Below are positions 42,692 to 51,871 of a DNA stretch of 64,000 nt, one piece after another. Origin of the DNA: Haloimpatiens sp. FM7315 (GTDB lineage Bacteria > Bacillota > Clostridia > Clostridiales > Clostridiaceae); assembly GCA_041861885.1 (NCBI GenBank), contig JBGVUE010000001.1, positions 291,001 through 355,000 of the forward strand, read 5' to 3'. The position numbers and the translations under genes are program-made. The number at the start of each line of letters is the position of its first letter. Position 1 is the first letter of the stretch. The notes under the pieces are model-generated. The model saw nothing but the letters and a program-made list of their open reading frames with translations. It had not been told where the DNA came from and did not search any database.

Positions 42692-44227
42692 ATGAGAAAG
42701 CAGTCTTTAGTAAAAGGAACTTTGATTCTAGGGCTTGCAAGTATATTTACAAGATTATTAGGACTATTTTTTAGAATACCTGTTCAAAATTTAATTGGAG
42801 ATGAGGGAATGGGATATTATCAGTTATCCTACCCTTTATATGCGGTTTTTATAGCTATATCCTTAGGCATTCCAGTAGCAGTTTCTAAAATGGTTTCTGA
42901 AAGAATTGCGGTAAATGATAGAAGTGGAATAATTCAAACTTTGAGATACTCTATTTTATTAATGGGGTTTTTAAGTCTTGGTTTTACAGGATTTTTATTT
43001 GCATTTGCTAAGAACATAGTCTCTATTTTAAAATGGGACCCTAAATCATATTATTCTTTAATTTGCATTGCAATAGCACCTATTTTTATCGCAGTACTTA
43101 GCTGTCTTAGAGGTTTTTTTCAAGGGCTCCAAAATATGACACCAACGGCTATATCTCAGTTTTTAGAGCAGCTAGGCAGGGTAGTATTTGGAGTTGGACT
43201 TGCTTATTTTTTAATACCAAAAGGCATCCAATATGCAGCCGCAGGGGCTTCTTTAGGGGCATCTATTGGGGGGCTAATTGCGGGATTGTATCTTCTATTT
43301 AAATATTTAAGAGTTAGAAAAGAGATTTGTGTTAAAAAGATTAAAAAAGATAAGAAAATTATGGATGAACTTTTAAGAATTGCAATACCAATTTCTATGG
43401 CAGCGGCAGTTAGTGGAGTCATAGGTCTTATAGATTCAATACTTGTACCTCAAAAACTTTTGGAGGCTGGATTTAATTATCAAAATTCAACAATTCTATA
43501 TAGCCAGCTTACTGGAAAAGCAGCAGTTCTCATAAACGTACCATTAGGATTATCTGTTGCTTTAGGGTATTCGCTAGTTCCTATAATTTCTGAAGCACAT
43601 GTATTAAATAGAGATTTGGAGATGAAAAACAAAATAAATACTGCTTTAAAATTGGCGTTTATAATAGCTATGCCATCTTTATTTGGATTGTTTTTTATGT
43701 CTCACCCTATACTAAATTTAATATTTAAAGGCCAGGTTGGAGGATATAATATTCTGAAATACCTAAGTCTTTCTGTGCCTTTTATAATACTTGCACAAAC
43801 AACAACTTCTGTATTACAAGGGACAAATAATTGTAAAAAACCAGTTGTTAATTTACTATTTGGGTGCATAGTAAAAGCAATTTTAACGTATATCTTGGTT
43901 CCTATACCTAAGATGAATATTTACGGAGCTGTAATAGGAACTATCGCTGGGTATGCACTTGCATCTCTTTTAAATATCATAGAATTAAAGAGGTATTTTA
44001 ATATAAAAATAAATTATTACGATATAATAATAAAACCAACCTATTCAGCAGTAATAATGACGTTTTTTGTTGTATTTATCTACAAGTACGTATATAATTA
44101 TACAATGAGTATAAATATATCATGTATTGTATCAGTATTTTTAGGTATAGTTATTTATGGAATACTCACAATTGTTTTTGGAGTTTTTCAATATAAAGCC
44201 ATAAAAAAGAGATTGATAAGAAGATGA
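42692..44227 (+). CDS. SpoVB/YabM-like polysaccharide flippase (MOP superfamily)
   Basis: A membrane protein of 511 residues with about 14 hydrophobic helices. KGTLILGLASIFTRLLGLFFRIP at the start and DEGMGYYQLSYPLY are typical of the SpoVB/MurJ-like MOP exporters that move lipid-linked saccharides. Its place between spoVT and mazG is that of yabM in Bacillus subtilis. Clostridial versions are usually called stage V sporulation protein B. The ATG at 42692 is preferred, as an ATG at 42680 abuts the AAAGGGG site. Confidence 0.85.
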   Translation: MRKQSLVKGTLILGLASIFTRLLGLFFRIPVQNLIGDEGMGYYQLSYPLYAVFIAISLGIPVAVSKMVSERIAVNDRSGIIQTLRYSILLMGFLSLGFTGFLFAFAKNIVSILKWDPKSYYSLICIAIAPIFIAVLSCLRGFFQGLQNMTPTAISQFLEQLGRVVFGVGLAYFLIPKGIQYAAAGASLGASIGGLIAGLYLLFKYLRVRKEICVKKIKKDKKIMDELLRIAIPISMAAAVSGVIGLIDSILVPQKLLEAGFNYQNSTILYSQLTGKAAVLINVPLGLSVALGYSLVPIISEAHVLNRDLEMKNKINTALKLAFIIAMPSLFGLFFMSHPILNLIFKGQVGGYNILKYLSLSVPFIILAQTTTSVLQGTNNCKKPVVNLLFGCIVKAILTYILVPIPKMNIYGAVIGTIAGYALASLLNIIELKRYFNIKINYYDIIIKPTYSAVIMTFFVVFIYKYVYNYTMSINISCIVSVFLGIVIYGILTIVFGVFQYKAIKKRLIRR

Positions 44228-44256
44228 GAAACAATGAAAGATAAAGAGGGGATTTT

Positions 44257-45711
44257 ATGATCAAAATAGTAGGTTTAGGGCCAGGTGCAAAAGAGGCTCT
44301 TACTATTGGTACCTTAGATATATTAAAAAAATCAAAAAATGTGTACTTAAGGACAAGAAAACACCCAACTGTAGAATATATAGAAAGTATTGGTATAGAA
44401 TTTGAAACTTATGACAATAAATATGAAGAGTGTAGCAGTTTTGATGAGGTGTATGCTTGTATTGCTAAGGATTTAGTAGAAAAAAGTTTAAATATAAAAG
44501 AGGATATCGTATACGCTGTACCAGGACATCCTTTAGTGGCTGAAAAGTCTGTAGTTATGCTTAATGAGCTTTGCAAGAAGAAAGACATTAAAACAGAAAT
44601 TGTACCAGCTGTAAGCTTTATAGATGCGCTTATGGAATCACTTGAGATTGACCCTATTGAGGGATTCAAAATCCTAGATGCTTTTGATATAAAAAATCAA
44701 ATTTTAGACAAAAGAGTTGGCATTGTAATAACTCAGGTATATAATAAGCTTATAGCTTCAGAGGTTAAGCTTCGTCTTTTAGAATATTACAAAGATGATA
44801 CTGAGATTTATTTTGTAAGAGCTGCTGGAGTTAAAAATCTAGAGAGTATAAGAAAAATAAAATTATATGAACTTGACTGGCAGGAAGATATAGATTATCT
44901 GACTTCTATATATATAAAAAGAGATGTAAATAGTTCTAAAGATTTTTACGATTTACTCGAGATAATGGATGTTCTAAGAGGAGAAGATGGATGCCCTTGG
45001 GATAAAGAGCAGACTCATGAGTCTTTAAAGAATTGCTTAATTGAAGAGTGTTATGAGACTATAGAGGCTATAGAAGAAAAAGATGATGATATGCTAGTTG
45101 AGGAATTAGGAGATGTCTTACTTCAAGTTGTGTTCCATTCTAAACTAGGTGAGGAAGAGGGATTTTTCAACATAAGTGATGTTATTAATGCTATTTGTAG
45201 TAAAATGATAAAAAGACATCCTCATATTTTTGGAGATGTAAAAGTTAAAGGTACAGAAGATGTTTTAACAAATTGGGAAAATATAAAAAAAGAAGAACAA
45301 GGATTAAAATCATGTACTGATAGTCTAAAACATATTCCAAAGCAATTGCCAGCTTTAATGAGGGCAAAGAAGGTTCAATCAAAGGCAGCTAAAGTTGGGT
45401 TTGACTTTGAAAATGTAGGGCCAGCTATGGATAAAGTTTTAGAAGAATTTAATGAGGTAAAAAATGTATATAAAAGCAAAAATAAGGGTAGAATAGAAGA
45501 AGAATTAGGAGATTTATTGTTTTCATGTGTAAATGTGGCAAGATTTCTTGACATTGACCCTGAAAATGCTTTAAATTATACTATATACAAATTTATATCT
45601 AGATTTGAGTACATAGAACAAACAGCTGTGAAAAAAGGGTTGAAATTAGAAAATATGACCCTTGAACAAATGGATGCTTTATGGAATGAAGCAAAATTAT
45701 TAAAAAAATAA
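44257..45711 (+). CDS. mazG: Nucleoside triphosphate pyrophosphohydrolase MazG with N-terminal methylase-like domain (YabN)
   Basis: A 484-residue two-domain protein. The N-terminal part (IVGLGPGAKEALTIGTLD, VYAVPGHPLVAE) is a tetrapyrrole methylase fold. The C-terminal half holds the MazG domain twice over, with EECYETIEAIEEKDDDMLVEELGD and EELGDLLFSCVNVAR as the metal-binding EExxE...D motifs and GCPWDKEQTHESL at its start. It hydrolyses abnormal nucleoside triphosphates. This fusion is the normal Firmicute YabN form. The frame is intact. Confidence 0.94.
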   Translation: MIKIVGLGPGAKEALTIGTLDILKKSKNVYLRTRKHPTVEYIESIGIEFETYDNKYEECSSFDEVYACIAKDLVEKSLNIKEDIVYAVPGHPLVAEKSVVMLNELCKKKDIKTEIVPAVSFIDALMESLEIDPIEGFKILDAFDIKNQILDKRVGIVITQVYNKLIASEVKLRLLEYYKDDTEIYFVRAAGVKNLESIRKIKLYELDWQEDIDYLTSIYIKRDVNSSKDFYDLLEIMDVLRGEDGCPWDKEQTHESLKNCLIEECYETIEAIEEKDDDMLVEELGDVLLQVVFHSKLGEEEGFFNISDVINAICSKMIKRHPHIFGDVKVKGTEDVLTNWENIKKEEQGLKSCTDSLKHIPKQLPALMRAKKVQSKAAKVGFDFENVGPAMDKVLEEFNEVKNVYKSKNKGRIEEELGDLLFSCVNVARFLDIDPENALNYTIYKFISRFEYIEQTAVKKGLKLENMTLEQMDALWNEAKLLKK

Positions 45712-45791
45712 TTTACTGTAAGAAGGAATTTAAGAAAAAATGAAGAATATGCTTATCGAAGCGTACTCTAATATTTAAGGAGGTAACAAAG

Positions 45792-46067
45792 GTGAACAAA
45801 GCAGAATTAATCGCTAGTATGGCAGAAAAAAGCAGTTTAACTAAAAAAGACACAGAGGTAGCATTAAAGTCATTTATAGAAAGCGTACAAGAGTCTTTAG
45901 AAAAAGGTGAAAAAGTTCAATTAATTGGATTTGGTACTTTTGAAACTCGTGAAAGAGCAGAAAGAATAGGAAGAAACCCAAGAACTAAAGAAGAAATAAC
46001 AATTCCAGCATCAATTGTTCCAGTATTTAAAGCAGGAAAAGAATTTAAAGAAAGAGTAAATAAATAG
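45792..46067 (+). CDS. hup: HU family DNA-binding protein
   Basis: A 91-residue nucleoid protein with the histone-like fold. MNKAELIASMAEKSSLTKKD and the arm region FGTFETRERAERIGRNPRTKEE are canonical. A GTG start at 45792 follows TAAGGAGGTAA, a strong ribosome site. A long hairpin terminator at 46136-46183 ends the unit, fitting high expression. Confidence 0.97.
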   Translation: MNKAELIASMAEKSSLTKKDTEVALKSFIESVQESLEKGEKVQLIGFGTFETRERAERIGRNPRTKEEITIPASIVPVFKAGKEFKERVNK

Positions 46068-46135
46068 TTTAATTGCTTAAAAAGAGCTTTTGCTTATAAA
46101 AGTAAAAGGTTTTGCAAAGTTAAAGTGAATTAGAA

Positions 46136-46183
46136 TTATAACAATAAAAACCTAGATGCAAATCTGGGTTTTTATTGTTATAA
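46136..46183 (+). terminator. Terminator of hup
   Basis: TTATAACAATAAAAACC pairs with the mirrored GGTTTTTATTGTTATAA arm; CTAGAT/ATCTGG lies at the inner end around a GCAA loop. Confidence 0.85.
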
Positions 46184-46245
46184 GAAATAAATTCTAAAAA
46201 CATTTTATTATAAGAAATGTAAAAGGGAGTAAAGGGTGATAGAGT

Positions 46246-46488
46246 ATGAGACTAGACAAGTATTTGAAAATATCAAGGATAATCAAAAGAAGAACAATAG
46301 CTAAGGAAGCCTGTGAAAGTGGAAGGGTTTCTATAAATGAAAAGGTAGCAAAACCAAGCACTGAAGTGAATGAAGGTGATATAATAGAAATAAAATTTGC
46401 AAATAGTTGTTTAAAGGCAAAAATAATTAACATATCATCTCATGTAACTAAGGAAGCTGCTAAAGAAATGTATGAGCTTATAGTGTAA
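46246..46488 (+). CDS. rqcP: S4-domain ribosome quality control protein RqcP
   Basis: An 80-residue Hsp15/S4-type RNA-binding protein (YabO in Bacillus). RLDKYLKISRIIKRRTIAKEAC and GRVSINEKVAKPSTEVNEGD form the S4 fold. It assists RqcH in C-terminal alanine tailing of stalled nascent chains. It lies between hup and yabP as in Bacillus. ATG at 46246 follows AAAGGGTGAT. The frame is intact. Confidence 0.92.
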   Translation: MRLDKYLKISRIIKRRTIAKEACESGRVSINEKVAKPSTEVNEGDIIEIKFANSCLKAKIINISSHVTKEAAKEMYELIV

Positions 46489-46564
46489 AAAAGCATAAAT
46501 TGTACTAATATCTTTCGTGTAATCATATATTATTATAAATGATATGGGATTATGGGAGGATAAT

Positions 46565-46836
46565 ATGGAAAGTAAGAAAGAACTTAAGCCTGAGTATAAA
46601 AAATGTAATTTATGCCTTGAGAATAGAAAAAATTAGTAATAACTGGGGTGAAAGAGGTAATAAGCTTTAATGAAGAAGAGATAAGCGTAACCACAGAATT
46701 AGGAGCATTAAGGGTTAAGGGCGAAAATTTAAAAATGAATAAATTGGACGTTCAAAATGAAGAAATGGTTATTATTGGTGTTATAGATTCTTGTGTGTAT
46801 ACTAATCGAGATAAAAAAGAGAAAAAGATAGCATAA
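46565..46836 (+). CDS. yabP: Sporulation protein YabP (frameshifted)
   Basis: ATG at 46565 after GGGAGGAT. One A added to the A6 run at 46627-46632 gives a 90-residue protein. The core KKLVITGVKEVISFNEEEI and LGALRVKGENLKMNKLDV is the YabP/YqfC family. YabP is a mother-cell sporulation protein needed for coat and cortex assembly in some species, co-transcribed with yabQ, which follows by 28 bp. Confidence 0.87.
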
Positions 46837-46864
46837 TTTCAAGGCTATTTAAATAGGTGATGCC

Positions 46865-47272
46865 ATGATATTATCTATTGGGTCTCAAGTACAGTTATTA
46901 TTAACAAATATTATAGCGGGCTTCTTAACGGGATTTCTATTTGATATATATAGAAGCATAAGGGGATTTGATGTAAGTAAGTATATAAGGTTTGTAGAAG
47001 ATATTTTATTTTGGGTTTTTGCAGGAGTTGTAGTTTTCATATTCTTATTTTTAAGCAATTATGCCTATGTTGGATTTCAGTGTTATGCATATATAGGAAT
47101 AGGTTTATTTTTGTATTTAAAACTAATTAGTAGTTTTTTTCTAGGGTTACTTAAAATAATTTTTAAGGCTATTTCAAAATTTACTAGAGTATTTATAAAT
47201 ATAATTTTATATTTAATACAAAATCTTATATATATATTTGTAAAGAATAAAAAAAGTGCAAAAATAACTTGA
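46865..47272 (+). CDS. yabQ: Spore cortex biosynthesis protein YabQ
   Basis: A 135-residue membrane protein with about three hydrophobic segments (LLLTNIIAGFLTGFLFDIYR, ILFWVFAGVVVFIFLFL, YIGIGLFLYLKLISSFFLGL). The pattern FDIYRSIRGF is typical of YabQ. It is needed for cortex formation in Bacillus. It follows yabP directly and precedes divIC. ATG at 46865 follows AGGTGATG. The frame is intact. Confidence 0.88.
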   Translation: MILSIGSQVQLLLTNIIAGFLTGFLFDIYRSIRGFDVSKYIRFVEDILFWVFAGVVVFIFLFLSNYAYVGFQCYAYIGIGLFLYLKLISSFFLGLLKIIFKAISKFTRVFINIILYLIQNLIYIFVKNKKSAKIT

Positions 47273-47335
47273 ATAAAAGGTAGAATGAAATTAAAATAGA
47301 GGTAGGAATATATAAAACTTAAAAAGGATATGGGT

Positions 47336-47625
47336 ATGAGAAATAAATTAAATGCTAAAAATGTATTGTTTTGTTTTCTTGTTTTATATGTTATATACAT
47401 ATTTGCAAATCAGCAAATAGTTATAGCAAGAATTAAAGCGGAGAAAAATTCTAAAGAAAAAGAACTTACAGAGATGAGGCAAAAGAATAAAGAATTACAG
47501 GATAAAGTACAGATGTCTAAAAGTGATAGCTATATAGAAAGATTAGCTAGGGAAAAATTGAATTTTATAAAAAAGGAGAGACTCCTGTAATTAACAACTT
47601 TTCTAAAAAGAGTCAAAATAATTAA
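47336..47625 (+). CDS. divIC: Septum formation initiator DivIC/FtsB (frameshifted near C-terminus)
   Basis: A bitopic division protein: a membrane helix (VLFCFLVLYVIYIFANQQ) then a coiled coil (KAEKNSKEKELTEMRQKNKELQDKV, visible as heptads), ending in the family motif YIERLAREKLNFIKKGE. One A added to the A6 run at 47569-47574 restores the KKGETPVIN ending, about 96 residues to 47625. The ATG at 47336 is preferred over 47330 by spacing from AAAAAGGAT. It couples with FtsL/DivIB at the septum. Confidence 0.88.
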
Positions 47626-47682
47626 ACTAGCTTTAAATTTATTTTATAGATCATTATTAAATTAAGGAGGAGTCTTTTTAAC

Positions 47683-48096
47683 ATGACCTTGAAAATAGGA
47701 AGTATTACAGAGGGTAGAGTAGTCAATATCACTAATTTTGGTGCATTTGTAGAAGTGGAGGGGAAAACAGGATTAGTACATATTTCTGAGGTATCAGAAT
47801 CATATGTAAAAGATGTAAGCAAACATCTTAAAGAAAATGAAAAAGTTAAAGTTAAGGTATTATCTATAGATGATAATGGAAGAATGAGTCTTTCAATAAA
47901 ACAAGCTAATCCACCTAAGAAAACTTTTAGACCTGCAGAAATAGACTGGCAAAAAGAAAAAGGTAAGAATGAGCCTATAAATTTTGAAGACAGAATGTCT
48001 AAATTTTTAAAAGAAAGTGAAGAAAAGTTTCAAGATATAAAGAAACATCAGAATCTTAAAAATGGTGGACGCAATAAAAAAAGTACTAGTGTTTAA
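47683..48096 (+). CDS. yabR: S1 RNA-binding domain protein YabR
   Basis: A 137-residue protein. An S1 domain spans residues 1-75 (KIGSITEGRVVNITNFGAFV, GLVHISEVSESYV, NGRMSLSIKQA) and is followed by a charged, flexible tail (KFLKESEEKFQDIKKHQNLKN). This is the YabR family next to divIC in Firmicutes; an RNA-binding or general stress role is inferred. ATG at 47683 follows AAGGAGGAG. The tail is longer than a bare S1 domain. Confidence 0.87.
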   Translation: MTLKIGSITEGRVVNITNFGAFVEVEGKTGLVHISEVSESYVKDVSKHLKENEKVKVKVLSIDDNGRMSLSIKQANPPKKTFRPAEIDWQKEKGKNEPINFEDRMSKFLKESEEKFQDIKKHQNLKNGGRNKKSTSV

Positions 48097-48109
48097 TTAA
48101 TGAATATCA

Positions 48110-48144
48110 AGGGCTATTGAGATAATCAGTAGCCTTTTATAATT
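48110..48144 (+). terminator. Terminator of yabR
   Basis: AGGGCTATTGA (48110-48120) pairs with TCAGTAGCCTT (48126-48136), with two G-T pairs, followed by TTATAATTT. Confidence 0.7.
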
Positions 48145-48170
48145 TCTATAAAATTAAATTCTAAAATATG

Positions 48171-48199
48171 TTGACATGTTTATTAATATACTATATAAT
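48171..48199 (+). promoter_or_regulatory. Promoter of tRNA unit 1
   Basis: TTGACA (48171-48176) and TATAAT (48194-48199) are exact consensus with 17 bp between them, 39 bp before tRNA-Leu. Confidence 0.9.
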
Positions 48200-48237
48200 A
48201 AAACCTGTCCTTGAAATTAGAGGATACAGTAAAATGT

Positions 48238-48326
48238 GCTGGAGTGGCGGAACTGGCAGACGCACAGGACTTAAAATCCTGCGGTGCTAAAACACCGTAC
48301 CGGTTCGATTCCGGTCTTCAGCACCA
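48238..48326 (+). tRNA. tRNA-Leu (TAA), copy 1
   Basis: An 89-base class II tRNA. The acceptor GCTGGAG/CTTCAGC carries discriminator A and an encoded CCA. The anticodon loop is CTTAAAA, with a long variable arm. It is identical to the copies at 48569 and 48758. Confidence 0.95.
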
Positions 48327-48332
48327 AGATAA

Positions 48333-48408
<76 letters not shown>

Positions 48409-48411
48409 CAT

Positions 48412-48488
48412 GGCGGAATAGCTCAGCTGGCTAGAGCATTCGGTTCATACCCGAAGTGTCGTAGGTTCAAGTCCTATTTCCGCTACCA
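48412..48488 (+). tRNA. Elongator tRNA-Met (CAT), copy 1
   Basis: A 77-base tRNA. The acceptor is GGCGGAA/TTCCGCT, with discriminator A plus CCA, and the anticodon loop is TTCATAC. The body resembles elongator Met rather than tRNA-Ile2, which also starts with a CAT gene anticodon. Confidence 0.9.
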
Positions 48489-48513
48489 TTTTCTCTATTT
48501 TATGAATAGAGAT

Positions 48514-48542
48514 TTGACAAATGCATATATTATTACTATAAT
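48514..48542 (+). promoter_or_regulatory. Promoter of tRNA units 2 and 3
   Basis: TTGACA (48514-48519) and TATAAT (48537-48542) are exact consensus with a 17-bp spacer, 26 bp before the second tRNA-Leu. Confidence 0.9.
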
Positions 48543-48568
48543 TAAAATGTTATGAATTTAATTATTGT

Positions 48569-48657
48569 GCTGGAGTGGCGGAACTGGCAGACGCACAGGA
48601 CTTAAAATCCTGCGGTGCTAAAACACCGTACCGGTTCGATTCCGGTCTTCAGCACCA
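48569..48657 (+). tRNA. tRNA-Leu (TAA), copy 2
   Basis: The 89-base sequence is identical to copy 1, with encoded CCA. Confidence 0.95.
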
Positions 48658-48663
48658 AAATAA

Positions 48664-48739
<76 letters not shown>

Positions 48740-48757
48740 ACTTTAAATTTATAACAT

Positions 48758-48846
48758 GCTGGAGTGGCGGAACTGGCAGACGCACAGGACTTAAAATCCT
48801 GCGGTGCTAAAACACCGTACCGGTTCGATTCCGGTCTTCAGCACCA
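48758..48846 (+). tRNA. tRNA-Leu (TAA), copy 3
   Basis: 89 bases, identical to copies 1 and 2. Confidence 0.95.
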
Positions 48847-48851
48847 AGTAA

Positions 48852-48927
<76 letters not shown>

Positions 48928-48930
48928 CAT

Positions 48931-49007
48931 GGCGGAATAGCTCAGCTGGCTAGAGCATTCGGTTCATACCCGAAGTGTCGTAGGTTCAAGTCCTATTTCC
49001 GCTACCA
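48931..49007 (+). tRNA. Elongator tRNA-Met (CAT), copy 2
   Basis: 77 bases, identical to the copy at 48412. It ends the cluster; a terminator follows 5 bases later. Confidence 0.9.
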
Positions 49008-49012
49008 ACAAG

Positions 49013-49041
49013 AAACTCACATTTATTGTGAGTTTTTTTAT
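49013..49041 (+). terminator. Terminator of the tRNA cluster
   Basis: AAACTCACA and TGTGAGTTT pair around TTTAT, followed by TTTTT. Confidence 0.88.
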
Positions 49042-49106
49042 TTTGCTTAAAATAAAAAATGCTATTTAAGAAGAGATATATTTAATATAAAAAAGTTTTT
49101 AAGAAA

Positions 49107-49159
49107 TTATCCACAAATAATTTCATTATACATCATTTCGTGACTTTTTCTGTGGATAA
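49107..49159. promoter_or_regulatory. Two inverted perfect DnaA boxes
   Basis: TTATCCACA (49107-49115) and its exact reverse complement TGTGGATAA (49151-49159) flank 35 bp of AT-rich DNA. Both match the 9-base DnaA-box consensus. They lie in the gene-free 340 bp between the tRNA cluster and spoIIE, about 190-240 bp upstream of its promoter. Their role is not known from the sequence. Confidence 0.65.
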
Positions 49160-49315
49160 ATTGTTGAATATTTATTTTTTAGTTTAGTATTTATAAATAA
49201 TTAAAAATGGCATGATTAAAGGAATTCCAGGAAGAATAATAAAAAGTAAGGAAAGAATTAAAATACAAAAAAAGATTCATACTGTCAGAAATAAATTTAA
49301 AAGCATGTCCACATA

Positions 49316-49348
49316 TTGACAATAATTACCATAAGCATCTGCTATAAT
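49316..49348 (+). promoter_or_regulatory. Spo0A-type sigma-A promoter of spoIIE with 21-bp spacer
   Basis: TTGACA (49316-49321) and TATAAT (49343-49348) are both exact consensus but 21 bp apart. The same abnormal spacing is known for Spo0A-activated, sigma-A dependent spoIIE and spoIIG promoters of Bacillus. A TGTCAGAA word upstream (49284-49291) is a degenerate candidate 0A box. Confidence 0.75.
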
Positions 49349-49382
49349 TATATTAATTAATTAAAGGTAGGAGTTGATGGAT

Positions 49383-51768
49383 ATGCAATATGGGGTGAAT
49401 GTGTTCCCTTATAAGAGAGTATCAGATAGAAAAAACAAAGAGGAAGAGAAGAAAAGGCTTCATGGAAATATGATAACTAAAGGAATTACAATACTTTTAA
49501 TAGTATTTCTTATAAGCAGGGTAAATATCATTAATACCATAGCACCCTTTGGAGTTGCAGTGTTATTGACTTTGCTAATGGACTCAGAGGATTTAAAATT
49601 TCTATTTCCTTGTATTGGAAGTATACTTGGTTATTTATCCATACATAAGGGGATAGAAGGTATTGGAAGGTATTTGATTGCTATAGCAGTGCTTGTTTCG
49701 GTTTCTTATTTTTTAAAAAATTTAAAGAGAACGAAAAAGGTAATGCTTTGTACAGGGCTACTGTTTGTAGAATTCGTAATGTATAAAGTTTTTATTACAC
49801 AAAGCGGGTTAGGTGCTGCTTTTTTATCTTCTTGTTTAGAAATAGCCTGCATAGTTCCATTGTATTTTATTACCAACTGTTCTATTATATGCATTAAAAA
49901 TAGGAAAACAAGACATTTATTTAATAGTGAGGAGTTAATATCCATGGCTATAGTTGTATCCTTGGTAATTGCAGGAACCTATGGCATGACAATATATAAA
50001 GTATCTGTAACAAACATATTGGCCTTGACTTTTGTATTAATTTTAAGTTACGTATCTGGAAGTCCAATGGGTGCTGCAGTAGGAACGGCTTTAGGCTCAG
50101 TCATAGGAATGGGCTTTTCAAATTTAACTTTATATACAAGTATTTATGCATTATGTGGACTTATTACCGGGGCCTTTAAAGAAGTTGGAAGGTGGTTTTC
50201 GGCATTAGCCTGCTTAATTACATTTTTAATACTTAGTATATATTCTAAAAATATTAATTCTATAAAATTGATAGAGCCAATAGTAGCTTGTATTATTTTT
50301 GGCATTACCTGTAAAATTTTACCACAAATTAAGCTTGGAAATAAATAGAGAGGAAAAAGAAAAGCACATAGATGGACAGTATATAGATAAAATTAAAAAT
50401 ATGTTTTTAAATCGAGTAGATAATTTCTCAAGTGTTCTAAATAATATTTCTAAAACCTTAATAGATTTATCACAAAATGAAAAGTTAGGTATGAAAAATA
50501 AAAGTACTTCTTTAGTTGAATGTCTTGCAGACAGGGTATGTAGAAATTGCACAATGAAAAATATGTGTTGGAAAAGAGAAATGCACTATACCTATTCGGC
50601 TTTTGAAGAGATATTACAAAATTATCAAAATGGTATTAATGTGTTGCCAAAAGAAATAGGAAGGAAGTGTTTAAACAAAGATGAATTAATAAAAAATGCG
50701 GAGACTATAGTAAAGGATTACATGGTCAATGCGATTTTAAATAAACGTATAGCTGAGGGGAAAAGTGTTTTATCTGAACAGATAAACAATATTGCTTTGA
50801 CTTTAAGAGAAATAATAGATGAATTTGGTTACAATGTGAAATTTAATTTGGGATTAGAAAAGGATATAATAAGAGTTTTAAATAAGGAGGGGATTAAGTA
50901 CAGTGATATAACCTGTTTTGTAGATGAAAGTGATAGGAATATCATTAAATTAAGGGCTGAAAGCTGTGGAGGAAGGGAGGTTTGCGTTAAAAAAATCCTG
51001 CCTTTAATTGATGAAGTTACAGGGAAAAATATGTGTCTTGAAGAAGAAGGGTGTAATATTGACCCTATAACTAAAGAGTGTGAAGTAACCTTTAGAGAAA
51101 CACCAAAATATCATATTGCATCTTTTGTAAAGAGAAAATGTAAAGATGGAGAGGAGTATAATGGGGATAGTTATAGTTTTGAAAAAAGCAGTGATGGAAA
51201 GTATTTAATGTTAATAAGTGATGGAATGGGATCTGGCCCTGAAGCTGGACTGGAGAGCTCTTGTGTAGTTGATTTAATAGAAAAGTTTATTTCTTTTGGT
51301 TTTAAGAGAGATACTGCAATAAATGCAGTTAATTCAGTAATGTCTTTAAAGTTTTATGAAGAAGAAAAATTCTCAACTCTCGACATGGCAAACATTGATT
51401 TATATTCTGGAGAAATGGAATTTGTTAAAGTAGGTGCCGCTGCTAGTTTTGTAAAAAAAGGAGACAAAGTTGAGGATATTAAGTCCAACACTTTACCTAT
51501 AGGAATACTAGACAAGGTGGATGCAGAGGTCAGAAACTATAAATTAGAAAATGGAGATATTATCGTAATGCTAAGTGATGGTGTTGTAGATTATAGTAAT
51601 GAGAATGTTGGAAAAAATGATTGGGTTATTAATTATTTAAAAAACTGTAATTGCAATAATCCAAAAGAAATAGCTGAGCAATTAATTGAAAATTCTTTAG
51701 AATTATCAGGTGGAAAGGTAAGAGATGATATGACAGTTATGGTATCAAAGGTATATAATTTGTATTAA
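49383..51768 (+). CDS. spoIIE: Stage II sporulation protein E (frameshifted)
   Basis: A membrane phosphatase of about 795 residues that dephosphorylates SpoIIAA to release sigma-F and interacts with FtsZ at the polar septum. The N-terminal third has about ten transmembrane helices. A cytoplasmic linker contains cysteines (RVCRNCTMKNMCWKREM). The C-terminal PP2C domain starts near residue 570 (MLISDGMGSGPEAGLESS, VMLSDGVVDYS, DDMTVMVSKVY). The frame breaks near 50324 (after KILPQ) with a net shift of two missing bases or one extra. The ATG at 49383 has the best spacing from AGGTAGGAG. Confidence 0.93.
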
Positions 51769-51773
51769 ACTTA

Positions 51774-51823
51774 AATAAAGGGTGAGAATAGGCTTAAAAA
51801 ATCTTATTCTCATTCTTTATTTG
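51774..51823 (+). terminator. Terminator of spoIIE
   Basis: A 17-bp stem (51774-51790 with 51805-51821) with two G-T pairs, continued by T-rich sequence. Confidence 0.8.
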
Positions 51824-51871
51824 TGTTATAATTGTTTATTATGAAAAATATAGTTTATGGGAAGTGTTTAA

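Noticed and set aside
47083..47400. Minus-strand hydrophobic frame opposite yabQ
   Set aside because: It is antisense to yabQ and divIC, whose synteny and motifs are clear; its hydrophobicity reflects AT-rich antisense codons.
48412..48488. Assignment of this CAT tRNA as tRNA-Ile2, the TilS substrate, because tilS is nearby
   Set aside because: The acceptor and D-arm sequence resembles elongator tRNA-Met; Firmicute tRNA-Ile2 has a different acceptor stem.
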